This document shows, piece after piece, positions 23,801 to 36,600 of a DNA stretch of 64,000 nt. Origin of the DNA: Sinohyriopsis cumingii (Eukaryota; Mollusca; Bivalvia; Unionida; Unionidae). The notes beneath the pieces were generated by a model. It saw only the letters and a program-made list of their open reading frames with translations. It was not told the origin of the DNA and made no database searches. Where the stretch lies: positions 49,373,574 through 49,437,573 of the forward strand of contig CM068842.1 of assembly GCA_028554795.2 (NCBI GenBank), given 5' to 3'. A program made the translations under genes and the position numbers. How positions within the stretch are numbered: the first letter of the stretch is position 1; every line of letters starts with the position of its first letter.

Positions 23801-26800
23801 TGGCCTAATTTTCATTGGGTGTTGAAATTTTTCATTAGATCTTTAAATTTTTGGCTTAATTTTCATTGGGTCTTTAAATGTGTGACAAAATTTTGATTGT
23901 ATCTTTAAATTTGGTTCTTAATTTGATTGGATCTTTAAATTTGTGGTTTAATTTTAATTGGGTCTTTAATGTGTGGCTTGATTTTCATTGGGTCTTAATG
24001 TGTGGCTTGATTTTCATTGGGTCTTTAATGTGTGGCTTAATTTTCATTGGGTCTTTAATGTGTGGCTTGATTTTCATTGGGTCTTAATGTGTGGCTTAAT
24101 TTTCATTGGCTCTTTAAATTTGTGGCTTTAATTTCATTGAGTCTTTTAATTTGTGGTTTAATTTTCATTGGGTCTTTAAATTTGCAACTTAAATTTCATT
24201 GGGTCTTTAAATTTGTTATTCAGACCAGCCACAAAATCCTTGAAAATTGGTACAACACACAAAAATGAATCACATTAGTATACTTATGAGCTAGTGGTAT
24301 GACATGTAAGACTTGTTAGAAAATTATCAACATTTAACTGTGATTTTCAATAACCCATAATTATTCAATCTGTCTTTGGAGTATTTCTTTATTCTAGCAT
24401 TTTCACAGCATTGCAACCCAGCATGCTTATTAGATCAAATGGTTGGCCATTTCACATATTCACTCCCATTGGATGTTGATCAAAAGTATGAGACAAGTGG
24501 GGTTTTGCATGATAATCTGGTGACAGGGATAAATCTGAAATTAGGACAAGGAAACATTTCCATGTATGTAAAATGACATTTGCTGTGCAAAATAGAAAAT
24601 ATCTCCAACCAATTAAAATTTGTTGTTTATTGGTGATACTGAACTTAAAATTGATGTTCAAATTTAAACTGATTCCCATCATAAACCCACTTCAAATTCT
24701 TGGTAAGATTATGTCTGAAATAAGGTCACCCAGATAAATCAGGGTCATTCTATAAAGAAACAAAATCTATTTAAAAATATCTATATTAAAAGTAGTACCT
24801 CTTCATGTGAGCTCAGTTTGAGATGAAATTTATAAAACTTTTAAATAAAACTATTTGGATCTTTTGTTTCACAAGGTTTTATAAATGATAAGAATTAATG
24901 GACTTGTTAAATTAGTTTTCATGTCACATTCATTGAAGCTTTTTCATCTATATTTTCAGGAGTGCTCGATGATGGCAAGTACTGGAATATTTATGTGGAG
25001 TATGCCAAATCCAGGGAAAATCCAAAGCAGCTCTGGTGTAGGTACACTGTTCAGAATGTTAATCAAGATGAATCTGCCACGCTGAAACTGCTGCCTCAGT
25101 TTTGGTTCAGGTCAGTATTAATGTCCAAGTTGCATTAGCAGAAAGGCACATATTCTTTTCTGCTGTAAGTCGGTATGTCAACTGTGATAGCATCCATCTC
25201 AGATCTATTTTAGCATGATTACTTGGAAATCACTTGACTAAGATGATGTTTCTGGAGTCCCTCAGTATGTCAGCATGTATTTACATTCATCCCAAATCGT
25301 TTTTAGCTTGATAGCATGGAAACCACTTGACACAGATGAAGTTTTTGGAGTACATCTAGATGTCAGCACATCTTTACATTGATCCAGAATTTCTTTTAAC
25401 ATGGTTACATGGAAACAGTTTGACCTAGATGAAGTTTCTGGGATTGATCTGTATGTGAGCATGTATTTTCATCCATCTCCTATCTCTTTAGCATAATTAC
25501 AAGGAAACTACAAGACATAGGTAATATAATTTACATCCATTTCAAATCTCTTTAGCTTGTCTGTGTGGAAACCACTTGACATAGATACAGTTTTTACGGT
25601 CCATCAGTGTGTCAGCATGTCTTTACATCCATGTCAAATCTCTTTAGCTTGTCCGTATCAAAACCACTTGACATAAAGTTTTTGTTGGTCCATTTGCCTG
25701 TTAACATATCCATATGTCCATCCCAAGTTTCTTTAGCATGATTTCATGGAAACCACCACTCTGGTGGCCTGGTGGTTAGAGCGTCCACCTCGGATGCTGG
25801 AGGTTGTGCGTTCGATCCCAGACCAAGTCATACCAAAGACTTACAAAAATGGTACTAACAGCTGCCTCGCTTGATGCTCAGCATTAAGAGGTTAGCGTTT
25901 GGACTGGTCAGCCTGGTGTCAGGATAATGTGACTGGGTGGAACATCGTTCTACATGTCTGCAGCATGATGCCCCAGTGCTAGACATCACTATAAACTGTA
26001 ACACTGCAGACATCGTAGCAATATGACTGGAAAATTATTAAAGCTACATTAAAAATCCAAATTACACACACACAATTTCATGGAAACCACTTGACATAGA
26101 TAAAATATTTAAGTCCATCTGTATTTAAGCACTTTCTTATATCTATCCCATATATCTTGACTATGTGAAAATCGCTTGACATAGATAAAGTTTCTGGGGT
26201 CTGTATGTTAACTTAACCTGGAATGATGGGAAGACTATTTCATTACATTACTTCAAGTTGTTTTCATTTCTAGGAAATGCACTGAAGACAAGCAAGATAA
26301 TGAAAATGACTTCCCAAAACCACAAAGTCCATATATAATGCAGATCAGTGATCACACTGTACAGATGACTTATGACCTAGGTAAGAAATAAAGTTCAAGA
26401 CCCTGAACCACCAATTATCTTATTTATTTATTGATTGATTTTCACCCATCTGAACCTTAAGGTCACATGATGCCGTGGGATGGTCTTGCATCAGTTGTTT
26501 GCATTGAGTGCCATTATTTATGTCAGCTTGTTCAAAAACTGGAACCATTCTTGCACAAAGGGCATTAATAATGCCCAGTCCACCATTTAAGTTACAGAGC
26601 AGACCTGCCAACCCTACTGATTTTTGGACCTATCTCCCAATTCCCCAATTTTTTAACTCCTCAAGAGAAAAATAAATCTGTATTTATTTTTATACAAAAA
26701 CGTCATTTCCCTGTTTCTGTTTCTGGTCTTTCTGTGTCTGGTATGTTTCTTAGTACTTTACCATATCCGGCTTGACTTCCAGTTTTCATCTGCCAATAGA

Positions 26801-27630
26801 GATTTTCTCAGTGTGGTTCTCTTTATCCAACCCCATCAGCAAATCACAGCAACATAATGAATAAGTTTCTCAGCAAGAAGCACAAAAAAAAGAAGAAAAG
26901 GGAGTAACTGGTGAATTTTCACCAGCCATGAAAAAGAAATGGGATAAAAAATATAGGAGTGATTGGGAGATGCTTTTCATTCGTCCATCGAATCACAGGG
27001 CCTATCATGCAAACTGCTAATGTTGCTCACAGCATCTCTCCGTATGATGTGGTGGTCTAAATGACTAATAAACACAGTGCAAGCGTTGCAGATGTGTCTA
27101 AACAATCAGTAGTATCATTTAAGGACCTACCCTTTTTCTCCAGCTGAATGGAAGGAATTGGCACTGATGATTTGCATAGATAGTGTCATCTTTACCAAAT
27201 CTACAATTTAGAAGCAGAATTGAATGTGGAAAGAGCTGATCATCAGTGGGTTGCTCTCGGGGAAAAAAAATGGATCTGGCCAACTGTTGTTTCCAACCCT
27301 TGGGAGAGTAGTACTATCAATACTTTCAATACCGCAAAGCATCAGAAATGCTGAGAAAGCCTTCTCAATGGTAAAAAAACAGAACAAGCCAAAGAGCCAG
27401 CCTGTCAACATCAACCCTGGAAGCTATTCTTGTTAGCAAATTTGGCACTCAGGGACAAATAAATGCAAATTTGCAACATACAATGGACTGAAATAACAAA
27501 AGTAGACATCTTTATCATGATATATACATCTTTTGTACCTCCTGATTTTTTACCATGCCTCCTGATTTTTAATGGTGATTTTCCTGATTTTGATTTTTTT
27601 CAATGTTGGCAGGTCGCTTTCAGCATGTAC

Positions 27631-27661
<31 letters not shown>

Positions 27662-30600
27662 GCAGCTTTATTGAAAGACATCTAAACAGTTGGAGAACTA
27701 ATGTCTTTTAGGCCCCCATTCAGAGTAGCATATTCTCACACATATTCTGAAGGTTATACACACCCAGCATCCCCCATGGTGGGTATCTCATTGGATGGGC
27801 TATATCAGTTCTTTTTAACACAGCCAGTAGTTGTCATCTTATTTCTAAACTTGTATGGATATAATTTTTAATATTTACGTGATATAATGTTTATAAGTTT
27901 GTTTATGTTAATCAGAATGACAACAGAAGCACAGCAGCTCGTGGCTTATATCGTTGCTTACAATTTACCTATGGTATAGTGGGCCATATTAGAGACTATG
28001 GTGGCACATGGTATAGTGGGCCATATTAGGAATTATTGTGGCTGTGCTAGGGCTATGGTGGCACATGGTATAGTGGGCCATGTTAGGGACTATTGTGGCT
28101 GCGCTAGGGACTATTGTGGTACATAGTATCATGGGCCATACTATGAGCTATACCTGATGGAATTCAAGTAAAGGAGGTATTACTTTTGAGTTTAAAAAAG
28201 GCAGTGTGACAACAATAAAATAGGAAGAGGGTTGAAATCTCACTTGTAGTCCTTGTGTATAAATTCTGATATTTTGTTTTCCTCGGCATTTTTTTGTCAC
28301 TTTTTATGGATAAAATTTGAAAATCGTGCATTGACAAACTGCTGTTTTGATTTAGGTATTTTTTCATTTGGAAACAACAGCATTGGCATTAAAAAGTGAA
28401 GAAACAATTGTTATTATATGCTGATATTTTTTTCCCCGTTAACTTTACATTGTCAGAATCGTGCAATATTACCCGATACTGAACCTGCGCGCCAATACAC
28501 TAATAGCATTCACATGCATAAAGGAACTACTTTCTGTTGTAAACAAACAATGGACGCAGACGCCAGCACTTTTGATTTGTAAACAAATCATGTATGCTTG
28601 TAAGAGGCGCTTTACGTTGTGGTTGTTTAAATTTGTTTCTGAGTGAACTAAAACATGTTTCATGGACTGCCACATACCAGCTGCTTTGGCACATTTCATG
28701 TTGATACAATGTTTCGGATTTAGGCTAGCTACAGTATACAGTATAGCTTCATATTTTTCCCACATTATGATTTCAAATAGTCAATGACAGAACAAACACA
28801 CTTGCAGATGTAAACGCGCTTCTCCCACGCTGCTTCATTTTGATGTATTTCATGAACAATTTGCACAGATGAATCCAGTCCAAAATCACAAACTTTCGTA
28901 GAATCGAAACAAAATGCCAAAATATATTCAATCCAGAACAAATGGAAAAGTTGTTGCAATGCTCATGCATTCACAATATGACTGCAAATTTCAATTTTAA
29001 CTAGGCACGGCATTTTCTGTAGAAAATTATTTCGAGCTCGCGACTAAATTCACATTTATCTTGGCGGAGTTATGTGCACATTAATAATGTTGTTGTGTAA
29101 TGATGAATCTGCTCTTGTGTATTTAGTTTGGAATACGGCATACATTCATTTACATTGTTTATTGTAGTGTATTTTGTTTATAAATTAAGCCTTAGGTAGA
29201 ATAAGAAAATGAGCATATAATAAAAAGGTTACTGCATTTGTATGGGAAAATATGAACTCCCAAGGTTGTGCAGTATTCCATCCAAAAAACTAGTTCATAT
29301 TTTCCCATACAAATGCAGTAACCTATAAATATTTAGGTTAAAAATATTTTGATTTTGTTGTACCTGCAACTTAATCATTAATATCCTGATTCCTGGTAAT
29401 ACAAAAAGGTCATCAATCTTGCCCTATCTACAAACCAACCCTAAAGTTTTGGACAGTTTTGTTGTAAGCTATTTTTTTGCCCAAAGATTTTGGACATCAA
29501 AAAAGAAAATTATTTTTGACATCTGAAAATATAGGATAAAACTTGTATTACTGCTTATTACCACTGTACTACTTGCTACTTTGGCTGGATAGTAAAAGTT
29601 GTCCAGTTGCCTTGACAATGGAAAATTGAATTAGGTCAAATAACATTGCATCTCACATGACTTGAAATTGACTAAGCTATTTACTTATTTATTCAGTTGC
29701 CATGAAGTTTAAATGTTCATGTGATCTATTTTTATAAATAACATCAACTTATGCAAAGCTGTTTAACTTTGGTATTACTTCAAGATGGATATAAATTAAA
29801 ATTGTATTGACTGTTTCTTTGAACCATCTCCTCCCACCAAAAAATAGTCTGTTAGAGATTATTTCTTGAACAAACATTGTTGAGTAAAAGATGGGAGATT
29901 TGTTGAACAAGAGACAACTATAGACTAGTGAAGTTTACATTGCACTTTTATGCCAGAATAAACCAGTAATTTTAAAAGTTAATATCCAGCTTCTGCTACA
30001 GCTACTGTCTCTGTTAATAGTACTATATATCATAGATTGTTTCAAGAGGTTTTAGTGATCTCTGCCAGTAGTACCATATAAGTTTGTTTCAGGAAGTTTT
30101 AGTGATCTATACCAATAGTACTATATATCTCAGTTTGTTTTGGGAGGTTTTAGCAATCTCTGCCAATAGTACTATATAAGTTTGTTTCAGGAGGTTTTAG
30201 TGATCTATACCAATAGTACTATATATCTCAGTTTGTTTCAGGAGGTTTTAGTGATCTCTGCCAATAGTACTATATAAGTTTGTTTCAGGAGGTTTTAGTG
30301 ATCTATATCAATAGTACTATATATCTTTGTTTCATGAAGTTTTAGTGATCTTTGCCAATAGTACCATATAACCTAATTCATTTTAGGAGGTTTTAGTGAT
30401 CTATGCCAGTAGTTCATCTCTTCAGGAGACTTTAGTGATCTGTGTCAATGCTGTATATCTTAGTTCATTTCAGGTTTAGTAATCTCTTCAGGAGGCTTTA
30501 GTGATCTGTCTATAGTACCCTATCTCGTAGTCCTCTTCAGGAGGCTTTAGTGATCTGTCAATAGTACCGTATCTCTTTGTCCATTTCAGGAAATTTTAAT

Positions 30601-33600
30601 GTCAGTTTTGACATTAATGATCAGAGACCAACACTTCTGTTTACTGACAACAAAGATGATCCTGGTGGCGAAAGTGGGGGTCATGGTTGCAAAGATGCCT
30701 TCCACATATACCTTATATCGAGTAAGTGGGGCTATCGCATCTTTTCAATCTATGATCTTAGTTTTTTATTACTGCCAGCAGTTGATAGAAAAGAACTTGG
30801 TATTGCTTTTGTTGCTGTCATTATTTATTCTGCTTTTGTCACTGTGGCTAGTGTAAAGCATCAGCATTTAAATTTATAAACTAGCACATTTTACTTAGTA
30901 TGTGAAAGTATTCCTGGTGAACTGTTAGGGCTAAAAGTATTCTGTTCACTAGCTTTTATTTATGAATGGTGGCTAAGGAAGGACAGGTGACTCTTTCAGG
31001 CTACTCGTCCCATTTGACACCTGGCATTTTAAGCAGATTCATGTGTGTTGTAGGGTGAGTAAATATAATGCAGGACATGTCAAAGTTCCAAAATTGCTAA
31101 CCCTGCAGGACAAGTAAATTTTTTTAACCCTGCCTATAACATTTATGATTACTGTTGAATGAATGTATGCATTTTAAACCTAGATGACAGTGCAGTGGTG
31201 AAGTCAGATAAATGTGGCACAAAATGTGGGGCATTGTTTGATCTACAATTACCAGCAGGAGGCAGCATTGAAGTATATTGGGTACTGAGTCCAGAGTTTT
31301 CACAGATGAACCTGGACCTTCAGACAGCAAAGAGAATTTTTGATGAAAGGCTGGAGGAGGCTAATGATTTTTATGATAAGGTATTGCCATGGCAACACAT
31401 GTTATCTGGAGTAAATGAAGTCTAAATGTAAAATGTACTTAATTAAATTATTACCCCAAAAAATCTACTTACAAAAGATGCAGAGCATTCATGTCTTCAA
31501 CAGGTGTTAAAAACTGTATGCTAAATTGATGGGTTCATTCTAGTGTTTTTGTTTTAGTATTTATTATTTCTTCTGTATTTCCAGATAGTAACTTGTATTT
31601 TTCATCTATCCTGTATTGCATAGGTGAAACATAGGCATCAGTTTTCTCACGTACCTGCCATAACAAGACATGTTGCGCTATAAACATGATTTTTGCTTCC
31701 CCCCAACACATTTGTTCCAAAAAACACAATTTTCACTCATTTTAGGGAAAATAAAACAGATTGCAAGACATTTCTTTACCACCACTATATATGTCCATAG
31801 CATGTCGTCAATATAAACTGTAAACAGTCCTGTTCAAACCCAATGTAAAGCTATCCTCAGGACAGTTTATACAATTTACAGCTGATGATCACCAAGACAA
31901 TTAAAATTCAACAAGATATTGGGGATGGTATGAACAACAATACCATTCTTTCTGTAATTAGTGCAGAGATGAACACACATGAAGCTTGCATTGCCTTCAA
32001 TGCTTTCACCCCTACTGAACTGTTGAGAGCAGCCAAAACTGCATGATAGTACAAAAATATTCCTGTCAAATTGATTTAAAGACAAAACTTGGTATAATTT
32101 GTATTTATTTAATGTCTGTGTAGTTGTGTTTATGAGAGTATGGGCATGTTTGTTTATATGTATAGTAATAATATTGGACATTACTCTGTCTAAAAGGGGC
32201 CCGAGTGGTCTAAAGCGCTCTCCGTTATGGATCACTACCATCTCACCTCAGTCTGCGTGGGTTTGAGTCTCAGATTTGACCAATGTGGGTATGTGAGAAA
32301 GCTTGCCAGTAGCTTCTTTAGGGTCGGTGGTTCTTCCCGGGGGTTTTCCCAGGTTCTTCCTCCGCCATTAATACTGGCCACCATGTATAGCCTATCGTAT
32401 GCTGAAAAATGGCGTAAAAACACTACAACAACAACTACAACAACTCTGTATAACAACTGTTTTTGGTGCGTTAGTGTAGTAATGGCTTCAAAGAAAACAG
32501 ATGAGATTTTCTTTTTTATAATTTTAGAATTTCCAGGACACAATTTTATAGGCTTCTATGAAAGGATATTTTATGTTTAATTGGATGAGAAGTTGTTTTG
32601 GGGTCATGCACACTTACCCCCACTGCTTGTGACCTAAAAATGCACTCATAAAACTTGATGTGTGTATTTTGAATGTTCTGTTATCTGCATACCCAAACCT
32701 TGACATTATTTACAACATAACACTTGCACCATTGCATGGAGCATAACTCATAACTATAAAACAGCATCTGTAGGACCGCATATAGTTATTGCTGTTACAT
32801 ACGGCATACCAAATTCAAGGGGAAATGTATTGTCATAAAAAAAATCTCTATAGTTATCCAGACAGAACTAAGAATTTATTGTGATTTTCTAAATATACAG
32901 TGTATCTGCAGTTGTCTCATCAAGTAGGATTAATGTAGCCTTGAGATACTATGTTGGAACTGTTCATTTTGATAGATTACTTGTATTTCCAGTTGTTTCC
33001 CATTGGTTGGAATAATGAGCAAAGAAATCTTGCCAGACAGGCTTATGCTGGTCTGCTGTGGAGTAAACAGTTCTACAGCTTTGATGTCAAAATGTGGAGG
33101 AATAAAAAGACACTTCCAGAGAGGAAGAAGTTGTCTGTAGATTCTGAAATCTCTGGTCAAAGATCAGCTTTGAAAAGTGGTATGTGTGTTTACTGACTTT
33201 GACTTTACATTGTTTTTACATCTTGGCACTGTTGAAAACTTAGATTTTGATGTAGTTTGGGCTTTTGTGTTTTAGGAGGTGGAGAACCCAAAGGAAACTA
33301 AATGTGTGACCTTTGTTGAATACCAATATACCTATACACTTCCTAAAACCTGGAATTGAAGCCAGAGCCTCAGAGGTCTATAGTGGGTGGCTAAGAGTTT
33401 TTTTTTTATGTCATCAGTTTTGAGTCCTGCATGAGCAGTTTTTAGTTTTGAAATCATGATCACTGAAAATTGGTTCAGTGAAATGCACTTGTTACTTACA
33501 TTTTCATTGTTATACCCACATTAGAAGTACAGTGGTGACATCTTAATTTACTCCTACTTGTAAATTCAGCGATACCTGCATTCATTCTTACCTCCATTGA

Positions 33601-36600
33601 GCCATCCAGTCTGGGATAGTTTGTTTGCATTAAGTTTTAGATACCTGTCTGTGAGCTTACTATATGGCTTGTTTTTCCATCAGCTTCAATTCCCATAGCA
33701 AATATTGATGTAAACACAACAGACATCACTTTGCAATTCCCATAGCAAATATTGATGTAAACACAACGGACATCGCTTTGCAATTCCCATAGCAAATATT
33801 GATGTAAACACAATGGACATCACTTTGCAATTCCCATAGCAAATATCGATGTAAACACAATGGACATCACTTCGCAATTCCCATAGCAAATATCGATGTA
33901 AACACAACAGACAGCACATTGCAATTCCCATAGCAAATATCGATGTAAACACAACGGACAGCACATTGCAATTCCCATAGCAAATATCGATGTAAACACA
34001 ACGGACAGCACATTGCAATTCCCATAGCAAATATCGATGTAAACACAATGGACATCACTTTGCAATTCCCATAGCAAATATCGATGTAAACACAATGGAC
34101 ATCACTTTGCAATTCCCATAGCAAATATCGATGTAAACACAACAGACATCACTTTGCAATTCCCATAGCAAATATCGATGTAAACACAATGGACATCACT
34201 TTGCAATTCCCATAGCAAATATCGATGTAAACACAACGGACATCACTTTGCAATTCCCATAGCAAATATCGATGTAAACACAACGGACAGCACATTGCAA
34301 TTCCCATAGCAAATATTGATGTAAACACAACGGACATGACTTTGCAATTCCCATAGCAAATATTGATGTAAACACAACAGACATCACTTTGCAATTCCCA
34401 TAGCAAATATCGATGTAAACACAATGGACATCACTTCGCAATTCCCATAGCAAAAATATCAGTGTAAACACAACAGACAGCACATTGCAATTCCCATAGC
34501 AAATATCGATGTAAACACAACGGACAGCACATTGCAATTCCCATAGCAAATATTGATGTAAACACAATGGACATCACTTTGCAATTCCCATAGCAAATAT
34601 CGATGTAAACACAACGGACATCACTTTGCAATTCCCATAGCAAATATCGATGTAAACACAATGGACATCACTTTGCAATTCCCATAGCAAATATGTAAAC
34701 ACAACGGACAGCACATTGCAATTCCCATAGCAAATATCGATGTAAACACAACGGACAGCACATTGCAATTCCCATAGCAAATATTGATGTAAACACAACG
34801 GACATCACTTTGCAATTCCCATAGCAAATATCGATGTAAACACAATGGACATCACTTTGCAATTCCCATAGCAAATATTGATGTAAACACGATGGACAGC
34901 ACTTTGCAATTCCCATATACAAATATCAATGGAAGAACAATGGACAACACACTGCATTCCCATATGCAAATGTTGATAGAAAAACAATGGACAGTATTTT
35001 TCAGTTACAATAAGCAGATGTTAAACAGCATCTTTCCATCAGTTTCTTTTCTTCAGACAATGCAGATCTGCTAGTTGTATGTACAAACTTTTTAAAAAAC
35101 TGCCTGTTGAAAATCACAGAAAGCATCTTGGCCAAATTTGACAGTGCATCCTGTTGCTGAAGCTTGTCACATTTTTACAAATAAGGCAGACACACACACA
35201 CACACACACACACTTTAAATATGGTGATTCTTGCATGAAATATTACTGCCATTGTTTAAATACAGAAAAATCTTGTAACATCTTCTTCAAAGATGCCAGA
35301 CAGTCTGGATGGTGTGGAATTGTTTTGAATCATATTGACAAAATTTATATAAAAAACTACATTTTATGGTCATTGGTAGGGAGAAAAGTAATTTAGCAGC
35401 AGTATAATAAATAGTTAGTTTAAGAAATCCATAGTTTCCAAATGTGAAAAAATGGTATGTAGGTAACTAGAAACCAATCAGCTAGATAGTATTCAGGTGA
35501 AAAGTGATGACAAATGAAGAGTAAATAAAGACACATATAATGCATGAGGAAAACTGCTGTTTATGGTTTTTGTTTAGGATGAAGAAATTCAAGGTTCTTG
35601 AATGGATACATCATGTATTCTTATGGAACCTTAACTGTTACTTTATGCTCACAGAAAGATGCAGTATGATTATATAGATGTTTGTTACTTGTAACAAATA
35701 TGTTATCATTTATAGACTTGCCTCCTAGATTTTGAACAGTTGATGATGGTAGGCTTTCTCATCAGCATGCTCATGGGTTGGCTTCATGGTTTCTTCACTA
35801 TCATTTCCAGATTTGACAAGAGAACTTTTCAAGCACAATTTGACAAAAGAACATTTCAAATATGATTTGACCAAACATTTCAAGGTCAGTTTGACAAAAC
35901 ATTTCAAACACGAACTGCCATAGATCAACTTGATATTAAGCTTTTAAAATTGATGCAGTTGATGCCAGTCTGTTTCAGATATGGCTGACATCTGTAACAA
36001 AAAAAAGAAAACTCTTTGAAACCACTTCCTAGCAAATTAGAGATGAAGAAATTTTAACCATAATTAATCCTGGCACCAAGTCCTTTCAGACTGACAATAT
36101 AATACCAACCTGCCATCAGTTATGGTTGATATTGTTAACCCAGGTTGATATTGCTAACCCAGGTTGATATTGCTAACCCAGGCTGATATTGCTAACCCAG
36201 GCTGATATTGCTAACCCAGGCTGATATTGCTAACCAAGGTTGATATTGCTAACCCAGGTTGATATTGCTAACCCAGGCTGATATTGCTAACCCAGGTTGA
36301 TATTGCTAACACAGGCTGATATTGCTAACCCAGGTTACTTGCCAAGTTGCATTCAGCTTCTAGGCAAATGCCAGTCAGGTGAGGTCTCGTGGATACACTC
36401 GAGCCTCTTGTTATCTGATTCCATGGACCTGATCAAAAAATTGTTTCAGAGTCAGACATGAAGTAAGATATCTCTACCATCAGACTTTTACATTTAACTA
36501 ATATCCTCCTTGAATGGTATATTTCATCATGTTAACAAATATTTCTTGGATTACGTGCTGATAAATTTTGTTAAATCTTTACATTTGGTGGATAATGATA

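Larger units (their letters stand above)
26381..30589 (+). other. Intron 5
   Basis: Holds a hAT deletion derivative (26600-27615), a (TAA)n run at 27631-27660, a tandem array at 27970-28145 (unit with TATAGTGGGCCATATTAG), a long hairpin at 29227-29323 and the splice-acceptor-derived array at 30010-30589. Confidence 0.8.

Noticed and set aside
29227-29323. Pre-miRNA
   Set aside because: Perfect, unbulged arms are typical of foldback elements rather than animal miRNA precursors; left as a hairpin repeat.
33686-34922. Series of overlapping minus-strand frames of 60-120 codons
   Set aside because: Products of the 47-bp array; each is the same repeat in a different frame.
33688-34990. CRISPR-like regular array
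   Set aside because: Direct tandem repeats with no unique spacers, in an animal intron.
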